9,912 nt of DNA from an uncultured Eubacteriales bacterium (GTDB lineage: Bacteria > Bacillota_A > Clostridia > Saccharofermentanales > Saccharofermentanaceae), in contig OMQY01000097.1 of NCBI GenBank assembly GCA_900313405.1, positions 1 to 9,912 on the forward strand, written 5' to 3'. Under the pieces are notes generated by a model. The model was not told where the DNA came from, did no database searches, and saw only the letters and a list, made by a program, of their open reading frames with translations. A program made the translations under genes and the position numbers. Numbering within the stretch: the first letter of the stretch is position 1; every line of letters starts with the position of its first letter. Positions 4,362-9,912 of this stretch are shown piece after piece.

Positions 4362-6338
4362 ATGAAGAAACTCTTATCTGTCATGCTTTGTGCAGCTTTC
4401 ATCTTATCTGTTCTTGTCTTCCCGTCATCTGCGATAATAGCTGATTCATCTGATGTGAAAGTCACAACTGATTCACAGACCCAGGGCGTCTCCGACTTTG
4501 TCACACGCCTCTATGATATTTGTTTTGACAGGCAACCTGATGAGGCCGGATATACTGATTGGACAAATAAGCTGTTAAATAATGAGATCACCGGCGCTGA
4601 AGCAGCATACGGCTTTATCTTCTCGAATGAGTTTCAAAGTCTGGATGTAACTAACGATCAGTATGTCGAGCTTATGTATAACTGCTTTTTCGGCAGATCA
4701 TCGGACAGTGCCGGTAAGGCAGATTGGCTCTCGAAAATGAACAACGGTCTTACGAGAAAGGATCTCTTTGCCGGATTTGCAAATTCAGTAGAGTTTGACG
4801 AACTGTGTGCGACATACGGAATAATGCGAGGATCCTACGATCCCGCCAGTAATACATTCAGTTTGACAGCCAATAGAGCAAGCATCGAGGCATTCGTAAC
4901 AAGACTGTATGACACTTTCCTGAACAGACTTCCGGACGAAGCCGGTCTTAAGGACTGGGTAGATCAGATCGCCGGAGGAAAGATAACAGGTTCGCAAGCT
5001 GCGTATGGTTTTATCTTCTCGGCGGAGTATAAGGCTCTTAACAAATCAGACAAGGACTTTGTAACTGATCTTTATGTCGGCTTTCTGGGAAGGACTCCCG
5101 ATCAGGCAGGTCTTAACGATTGGGTAGCTCAGATAGGATCCGGCAAGACAGATCTTGATATCTTTAACGGTTTTGCAGGTTCCCAGGAATGGATCGGTCT
5201 TTGCAGAGGATATGGCATCGAAGCGGGAGGAGCTGTTTCCGGCGAACCGAGTGCAAGAAGCGGCAATACGACTCCGACAACTGCTCCCACAACTGTTCCC
5301 ACAACAGCTCCTACAATTGCTCCTACAACAAGTCCTACTCAGCCTTCGTCTGGCAGATATGACCCTGATAACCACGGTGGATATTGGATTTACGGTACAC
5401 TTGGTACTCTTCCTACGCAGGTACAGATCAGTACATTACAAAATGCTGACGGCAGCATAAAACATAGAGTTGTCACTATTGGTAATCGTCAGTATGACAA
5501 CGGTCCTATCTATAAGATAATAGCTAATGCTACAGAGTTCAATTCCTACAACACAAGCCGTTGTTTCTATGTCTGCTCATCTGGTTATGTAATTTATTAC
5601 AGCCAGTATTCGAAGATGAACTGGTCTCAGGCATCTGACCCTATGTTCGGCGCATTGTCTCAGGCATCCAGCATCTATCGTGGCAACTATTGGCAGCAGG
5701 GCTGTGCCAACGATGCCACTGCATATCTTGCAGCAGGTATCTATGGCACAAATGCAGCATTCGATGCATTTGATTATGATGGCCACGTTTCCGGTCCACA
5801 GATTGTCGGTATGTACTGCGGTAACAGCGCAGGACAGACTTGGGGTTACAAGAGGTGGGACGGCGACGCTATGACAAATGGCGGCTATACCGAAATCTAC
5901 AATGCACTTCTTGCATACAACCACGGCGCACGTCACTCTGCAACAATCCTTGCAAAGTACGGCATCACAAACGAACTCAGAGGAGACTATCTTATGATAG
6001 AATGGTGCGAAGGCAATACTTCTTATAATGTCTACACACTTCCACTTCCTGACTTCTACAACTACTGCGCAATGGGTTCTGACTCTGCTCATACTCACTT
6101 CGTAACAAATGTTACTATAAACCCCGGTAACTCATACCGGATGAGCAGGTCTTGGAACTACAACAGCAGAAGCGCAAATGTTGGTTTTGGTGATAACAGA
6201 GACCTTATGACAGGAGAGACCATAACTCTTTTTTATGATCTGATCAAACACGAAAAAGTCTATGGAGAAGACTTTACAGTTGATGCTACGGGCACAATAG
6301 TCTATCTGAACTCTGACTCTGACGAGTGGCAGTTCTGA
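4362..6338 (+). CDS. Secreted protein with two DUF4214 domains, Thr/Pro linker and unknown C-terminal domain
   Basis: 658 residues. A signal peptide is clear: MKKLL, a hydrophobic core, and a likely cleavage after PSSA near residue 24. Two DUF4214 domains follow at about 44-154 and 176-286. Each has two copies of a (P/S)DxAGxxDW motif, at 59-67, 114-122, 191-199 and 246-254, plus repeated AAYGFIFS(N/A)E segments at 81-90 and 213-222. A Thr/Pro-rich linker with a PTTAPTTVPTTAPT pattern (about 303-328) leads to a roughly 325-residue C-terminal domain rich in Tyr, Asn, Gly and Ser with several Cys (for example CFYVC, QQGCANDATAY). I do not recognise that domain. DUF4214 occurs in bacterial extracellular proteins and may mediate attachment or assembly, but no activity is established here. 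No cell-wall LPxTG signal, transmembrane tail or dockerin is visible at the C-terminus. Start and reading frame are well supported. Confidence 0.9.
   Translation: MKKLLSVMLCAAFILSVLVFPSSAIIADSSDVKVTTDSQTQGVSDFVTRLYDICFDRQPDEAGYTDWTNKLLNNEITGAEAAYGFIFSNEFQSLDVTNDQYVELMYNCFFGRSSDSAGKADWLSKMNNGLTRKDLFAGFANSVEFDELCATYGIMRGSYDPASNTFSLTANRASIEAFVTRLYDTFLNRLPDEAGLKDWVDQIAGGKITGSQAAYGFIFSAEYKALNKSDKDFVTDLYVGFLGRTPDQAGLNDWVAQIGSGKTDLDIFNGFAGSQEWIGLCRGYGIEAGGAVSGEPSARSGNTTPTTAPTTVPTTAPTIAPTTSPTQPSSGRYDPDNHGGYWIYGTLGTLPTQVQISTLQNADGSIKHRVVTIGNRQYDNGPIYKIIANATEFNSYNTSRCFYVCSSGYVIYYSQYSKMNWSQASDPMFGALSQASSIYRGNYWQQGCANDATAYLAAGIYGTNAAFDAFDYDGHVSGPQIVGMYCGNSAGQTWGYKRWDGDAMTNGGYTEIYNALLAYNHGARHSATILAKYGITNELRGDYLMIEWCEGNTSYNVYTLPLPDFYNYCAMGSDSAHTHFVTNVTINPGNSYRMSRSWNYNSRSANVGFGDNRDLMTGETITLFYDLIKHEKVYGEDFTVDATGTIVYLNSDSDEWQF
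5266..5343 (+). repeat. Thr/Pro linker-coding degenerate repeat
   Basis: Degenerate tandem repeats near 12 bp (variants of CCnACAACnGCT) encode the PTTAPTTVPTTAPTIAPTTSPTQP linker between the second DUF4214 domain and the C-terminal domain. Such tracts vary in length between strains by slippage. Confidence 0.7.
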
Positions 6339-6348
6339 TGACCACTCG
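6323..6348. terminator. Hairpin spanning the stop codon of the DUF4214 gene
   Basis: CGAGTGG (6323-6329) and CCACTCG (6342-6348) form a 7-bp stem around a 12-nt loop that contains the TGA stop. It has no T-run, so any terminator role is uncertain. Confidence 0.3.
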
Positions 6349-6415
6349 CGGTGCTCATCTTAAACTTGCCATTGGGAAGGAATGCAGGAAGATTCTGAGA
6401 TCCATTTTGTTCGTA

Positions 6416-6429
6416 CTTTTCGCGAAAAG
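6416..6429. promoter_or_regulatory. Perfect 14-bp palindrome upstream of metH
   Basis: CTTTTCGCGAAAAG at 6416-6429 is a perfect palindrome 22 bp before the metH start. Its position and symmetry fit an operator for a dimeric regulator; no known operator consensus is recognised. The metH ATG itself lacks a clear Shine-Dalgarno (only GAGATAAG some 14 nt upstream). Confidence 0.45.
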
Positions 6430-6451
6430 AGATAAGTGATACACTTCTCCT

Positions 6452-8899
6452 ATGGCAAAACGTGATCTCAAAGAAATAATAGGTAAGGAATGGCTTGTCT
6501 TTGACGGCGGCTTCGGATCTATGCTCCAGGCCCGCGGCATGAGGACGGGCGAGAATTCCGCCAACATGAATATTAAGGCTCCGGACATCGTTACCGATAT
6601 CCACGCCGAGTATCTCGCAGCCGGATCGATGTGCGTGACGACGAATACCTTCGGAGCGGACAGGCTGCACATTACCGAGGACAGCGAATTCGCGCTGGAA
6701 GAAGTCATAGAAGCAGCGTGCGATAATGCACACGCTGCCTGCGAGAGAGCCGGTAAAGATGCCTACGTCTTCTACGATATGGCCCCGACCGGAAGGCTCC
6801 TTAAGCCCCTGGGGGATATGGAATTCGATGAGGCATATGATGTTTTCGCTCAGCAGATAAAGATCGCTTCCGCGACCGGTAAGATCGACGGTGTCATAAT
6901 CGAGACCTTCAGTGACCTCTACGAGATGAAGGCTGCGGTCCTGGCAGTCAAGGAGAACTGCGATCTGCCCGTCATCTCTTCGGTGACTTTCTCCGAGAAC
7001 GGCAAGATGCTCACCGGCGCATCCCCAATACAGGTCGTTACCGTACTTGAAGGGCTCGGAGTCGATATGCTCGCGGTCAATTGTTCGCTGGGTCCCAAGG
7101 AACTCATGCCAATGATCGATGAGATGCTCAAATATGCGCGTAAGCCCCTGCTTGTCCAGCCTAATGCCGGACTTCCGAAGTTCGACGGCAAGAATACGAT
7201 CTACGATATCGATCCGGATGAGTTCGCATCTTATCTGGCACAGATGATGGATAACGGTATCAGCGGCTTCGGCGGCTGCTGCGGAACGACACCGGCACAT
7301 ATCGCGGCTGCAGTCGCACAGTCCGTGACGCATAAGTTCAATTACTGTCCCGCAGAGGAACAGATCCGCGTCACGGGCACGATCAGCTGTGTCGAGATCG
7401 GCAAGCGCGTGAAGCGATGCGGCGAGAGACTCAATCCGACAGGTAAGAAAAAGATGAAGGCCGCGCTCCTCGAGGGCAGGCTCTACGATATAGTAAATGA
7501 AGGACTCGACCAGGTCGAAGCAGGTGCGGATGTCCTTGATGTCAATGTCGGTGTTCCCGGCATCGATGAGACGGCCGTAATGACTGATCTCGTCATGCAG
7601 CTCCAGGAAGTCATCGATATCCCGCTTCAGATCGACAGCTCCAATCCGGAGACTCTCGAGCGGGCATGCCGCATCTATAACGGCGTCCCGCTCATCAATT
7701 CCGTCAACGGCAAAAAGGAAGTAATGGATGCCGTTTTCCCGATCGTTGCCAAATACGGCGGCGTTGTTCTGGGACTTTGTATCGATGAAGACGGCATTCC
7801 GCCGACGGCTGAACAGAGATTCGCGATCGCTCAGAGGATCGTCGATGAGGCGGCCAAATATGGTATCTCATCCAAGAGGATCGTTATCGATTCACTGGTT
7901 CTGACCGCCAGTGCTCAGCAGAAAGAAGTCATCGAGACCGTCCGCTGCGTCGGCATGGTCACCGAGAAGCTCGGTTGTGCGACCGCGCTCGGACTGTCAA
8001 ACGTATCTTTCGGCCTGCCGAACCGACCCCTGATCAATAAGACATTCCTGGTCATGGCAATGTATGCCGGCCTGAAGCTTCCTATCCTTAACCCGCTCGA
8101 CCGCGACCTGATGGGTGCGATCGACGCCTTTGAGGTATTGAATAACAGTGATGTTAATGCGGAGGATTATATCTCCAGACACGTAAATGATGTCGTCGGT
8201 AAGGCTGCGGCTCCGGCCGCCGCTCCTGCACCTTCGGCGGAAGGCGGAACGCCGGATGATATGCCCGAAGATGCGAGCGAACTGTTCAAGGCGATCGTCA
8301 AGGGACAGAAGCATCAGGCAGTTGATGCAGTTAAGACCATGAGCGGTATAGAGCCACTTGAGATCGTCTCATATCATCTGATACCGGCACTCGATAAGGT
8401 TGGGCGCGACTATGACAAGGGAAAGATCTTCCTGCCGCAGCTGATGATGTCGGCGGAGACCAGTAAGCTTGTTTTCGATGAGATAAAGAGCAGGCTCGGA
8501 AGCGGCGATACGGGAGAGAAGAAGGGGCCGGTCGTCATAGCGACGGTCGAGAACGACGTCCACGACATCGGCAAGAATATAGTAAAAGTAGTCCTCGAGA
8601 GCTATGGCTTCGAGGTCATCGATCTCGGCAAGGACGTCAAGTCGGCGGTCATCTGCGATGCGGTTAAAGAGAACAACCCTATCGCTGTCGGTCTGTCCGC
8701 GCTCATGACGACCACCGTGGTATCCATGCAGAACACGATAACCGCACTGAGAGAAGAGGGACTTGGTGTCCCCGTATTGTGCGGAGGAGCCGTCGTTACG
8801 GCCGATGTTACAAAGCAGGTCGGAGGCGACTATTACTGCAAGGACGCGATGGAGACCGTCAGGGTCTGCGAGCAGCTTAACGAGAACAGAAAGAAGTAA
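6452..8899 (+). CDS. metH: Cobalamin-dependent methionine synthase lacking the activation domain
   Basis: 815 residues; transfers the methyl group of 5-methyltetrahydrofolate via cobalamin to homocysteine, giving methionine, in the cytoplasm. Domains in order: homocysteine-binding barrel (about 1-295) with zinc ligands Cys211 (VNCSLGP) and Cys276-Cys277 (GGCCGTTPAH); pterin/folate-binding barrel (about 305-580) with GERLNPTGKK at 324-333 and DVNVG at 363-367; an Ala/Pro linker (585-598); cobalamin cap helices (about 605-685); and the Rossmann B12 domain with DVHDIG at 702-707, where His704 is the cobalt axial ligand, plus GLSALMTTT at 747-755. The protein ends after the B12 domain, whereas long MetH proteins of about 1200 residues continue with an AdoMet activation domain. 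That missing part matches the separate gene at 1461-2027. trmB begins 7 bp after the TAA, so the two are probably one transcript. ATG 6452 is kept because the N-terminus aligns with the family, although its Shine-Dalgarno is poor. Confidence 0.96.
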   Translation: MAKRDLKEIIGKEWLVFDGGFGSMLQARGMRTGENSANMNIKAPDIVTDIHAEYLAAGSMCVTTNTFGADRLHITEDSEFALEEVIEAACDNAHAACERAGKDAYVFYDMAPTGRLLKPLGDMEFDEAYDVFAQQIKIASATGKIDGVIIETFSDLYEMKAAVLAVKENCDLPVISSVTFSENGKMLTGASPIQVVTVLEGLGVDMLAVNCSLGPKELMPMIDEMLKYARKPLLVQPNAGLPKFDGKNTIYDIDPDEFASYLAQMMDNGISGFGGCCGTTPAHIAAAVAQSVTHKFNYCPAEEQIRVTGTISCVEIGKRVKRCGERLNPTGKKKMKAALLEGRLYDIVNEGLDQVEAGADVLDVNVGVPGIDETAVMTDLVMQLQEVIDIPLQIDSSNPETLERACRIYNGVPLINSVNGKKEVMDAVFPIVAKYGGVVLGLCIDEDGIPPTAEQRFAIAQRIVDEAAKYGISSKRIVIDSLVLTASAQQKEVIETVRCVGMVTEKLGCATALGLSNVSFGLPNRPLINKTFLVMAMYAGLKLPILNPLDRDLMGAIDAFEVLNNSDVNAEDYISRHVNDVVGKAAAPAAAPAPSAEGGTPDDMPEDASELFKAIVKGQKHQAVDAVKTMSGIEPLEIVSYHLIPALDKVGRDYDKGKIFLPQLMMSAETSKLVFDEIKSRLGSGDTGEKKGPVVIATVENDVHDIGKNIVKVVLESYGFEVIDLGKDVKSAVICDAVKENNPIAVGLSALMTTTVVSMQNTITALREEGLGVPVLCGGAVVTADVTKQVGGDYYCKDAMETVRVCEQLNENRKK

Positions 8900-8906
8900 G
8901 ATAAGA

Positions 8907-9560
8907 ATGGCAAGACAACGTAACAAGAGACACATACCCGAGAGAATGGAGGTCTGCCACGAGAGATGGTTCGACGCTCCCGTCCTGAACAAAGGCAACT
9001 GGAGAGCCGCGTGTTCTTTCCCCGAAGACGCAGAGGTCTACCTTGAGATCGGCTGCGGCAAAGGTAAGTTCTGCACCGAGACCGCCATGGCTAACCCGGA
9101 CGTGCTCTATATCGCGCTTGAACGCGACAGCTCTGTCATCCTCTCGGCCATCGAAAAGGCTCACGCCCTCGAGATCCCTAATCTCTTCTTCGTCAATGCC
9201 GACGCGCAGATGCTCGAGAACTTTTTCGACACGGATGAGATCGACCGCATCTACATCAACTTCTGCGATCCATGGACCCGCCGCCGCAAGCCCAAGAGGC
9301 GCCTGACCTACCGCGACTTCCTCACCAAGTACAAGACAATGCTCAAAAAGGGCGGCCAGATCCGCTTCAAGACTGACAACGATGAGCTCTTTGAATTCTC
9401 AGTGGGTGAATTCACGGACTGTGGCTGGGCCCTCAGCGAGATAACGCGTGACCTCCATAATAGCGAGTGGGACGCAGATAACATCCGCACCGAATTCGAG
9501 CAGAAGTTCGCCGACCAGGGCATCCCGATCAAGCGCCTCGTGGCCACATCGAACTCCTGA
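8907..9560 (+). CDS. trmB: tRNA (guanine-N7-)-methyltransferase
   Basis: 217 residues from ATG 8907. TrmB makes m7G46 in the tRNA variable loop using AdoMet. Family signatures are all present: EIGCGKGKF (47-55, AdoMet-binding loop), the acidic residue in ALERD (70-74), NADAQ (97-101), NFCDPWTRRRKPKRRLT (118-134, the NFxDPWPKxRHxKRRL-type signature with Cys119 and Thr124 variants), KTDNDELFEFS (155-165) and TEFEQKFADQGIPIKRL near the end. The frame stays open upstream to 8763 inside metH, but the homology-like MARQRNKRH start at 8907, just after the metH stop, is clearly the real one. The Shine-Dalgarno is weak (GAAGTAAG), which suits translation coupled to metH. A complete, ordinary-length gene. 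Confidence 0.96.
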   Translation: MARQRNKRHIPERMEVCHERWFDAPVLNKGNWRAACSFPEDAEVYLEIGCGKGKFCTETAMANPDVLYIALERDSSVILSAIEKAHALEIPNLFFVNADAQMLENFFDTDEIDRIYINFCDPWTRRRKPKRRLTYRDFLTKYKTMLKKGGQIRFKTDNDELFEFSVGEFTDCGWALSEITRDLHNSEWDADNIRTEFEQKFADQGIPIKRLVATSNS

Positions 9561-9605
9561 CAGCGGCATTTACGCTCCTGCGGGCTGTTTTATGCCGTAA
9601 AATGT

Positions 9606-9654
9606 CGTCAAGTTTGAAAATCGTTTGACGGGCTATTGTTGAGATTGACAACAA
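9606..9654. repeat. Two adjacent inverted repeats upstream of the gap promoter
   Basis: CGTCAA (9606-9611) with TTGACG (9625-9630), and TTGTTG (9636-9641) with CAACAA (9649-9654). They sit 50-100 bp upstream of the promoter and could be regulator sites for the glycolytic gene or part of the trmB 3' end. No known operator is recognised. Confidence 0.45.
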
Positions 9655-9703
9655 AAATCCTCAAAAAGTCGTTTTTTACAGTTATTTTTGGCGTTGCGCT
9701 TTG

Positions 9704-9732
9704 TTGTAAACGATTGCCGTCTGTTGTAGAAT
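9704..9732 (+). promoter_or_regulatory. Sigma-A-type promoter for gap
   Basis: -35 TTGTAA (9704-9709), an exact 17-bp spacer, and -10 TAGAAT (9727-9732, 5 of 6 to consensus). Transcription would start near 9739, giving a leader of about 60 nt before the gap start. Confidence 0.65.
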
Positions 9733-9766
9733 TCAATAGGTGCGTTGCACACAATTTACAGTAATC

Positions 9767-9780
9767 TCCCCTTATGTGGG
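9767..9780 (+). other. Small hairpin in the gap leader
   Basis: CCCC (9767-9770) and GGGG (9777-9780) close a 6-nt loop just before the ribosome binding site. CTCC at 9766-9769 is also complementary to GGAG in that site, so the leader could in principle switch between two pairings. Confidence 0.35.
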
Positions 9781-9786
9781 GCATTT

Positions 9787-9912
<126 letters not shown>

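Noticed and set aside
5577..6098. 173-residue open frame on the minus strand
   Set aside because: Cys/Val-rich antisense shadow of the DUF4214 protein's C-terminal domain, without a ribosome binding site.
6339..6451. Riboswitch (SAM or cobalamin) before metH
   Set aside because: The gap is 113 bp and shows no S-box or B12-box elements and no terminator hairpin with a T-run.
6302..7333. 343-residue open frame on the minus strand
   Set aside because: It runs antisense through metH, which has full domain support; the composition is His/Arg/Cys-rich as usual for shadow frames.
8763..8906. Longer start for trmB inside metH
   Set aside because: The 48 extra residues overlap metH coding sequence and do not look like a TrmB N-terminus; ATG 8907 gives the expected MARQRNKRH start.
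8369..8998. 209-residue open frame on the minus strand
   Set aside because: Antisense to the cobalamin domain of metH and the start of trmB, both well supported.

Overview
The window looks like a chromosomal stretch from an anaerobic Bacillota (Clostridia), probably a gut or rumen type. The evidence is indirect: strong GGAGG-type ribosome binding sites, a lipobox lipoprotein, a secreted DUF4214 protein with a Thr/Pro linker, and a split methionine synthase whose reactivation domain is a separate gene. I cannot name the genus from the sequence alone. All supported genes lie on the + strand.

Layout. (1) 1-2027, housekeeping block: the 3' part of alaS (alanyl-tRNA synthetase editing and C-terminal domains), a HIT-family protein, and, coupled to it through an overlapping TTG start, a stand-alone B12-dependent methionine synthase reactivation-domain protein. 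(2) 2028-6451, an accessory block: a PD-(D/E)XK nuclease-like gene with one 38-bp inverted-repeat unit upstream (2071-2108) and an array of seven such units downstream (3144-3508), then a small AT-rich lipoprotein gene and a large secreted DUF4214 protein. (3) 6452-9560, housekeeping again: a truncated-type metH (homocysteine, folate and cobalamin modules, no activation domain) followed after 7 bp by trmB (tRNA m7G46 methyltransferase). (4) 9561-9912: an intergenic region with a good sigma-A-type promoter and ribosome binding site, then the first 37 codons of gap (glyceraldehyde-3-phosphate dehydrogenase).

How the genes fit together. The protein at 1461-2027 supplies the AdoMet-binding reactivation function that the MetH at 6452-8899 lacks, so these two should act as one enzyme system although about 4.4 kb of unrelated material lies between them. 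That suggests the nuclease/array and surface-protein genes were inserted between functionally linked core genes.

The most unusual feature is the nuclease-associated array. Each unit is GTCAACAGA-N20-TCTGTTGAC, exactly 38 bp long. Units repeat at 52-53 bp, with one step of 63 bp (an extra 10 bp, one helical turn). Arms, unit length and spacing are conserved while interiors drift, and arm changes are mostly not compensated. This points to recognition of spaced DNA sites on a helical lattice more than to a CRISPR or a simple RNA hairpin array. The pairing of this geometry with a PD-(D/E)XK-like gene is the best candidate here for an undescribed system.
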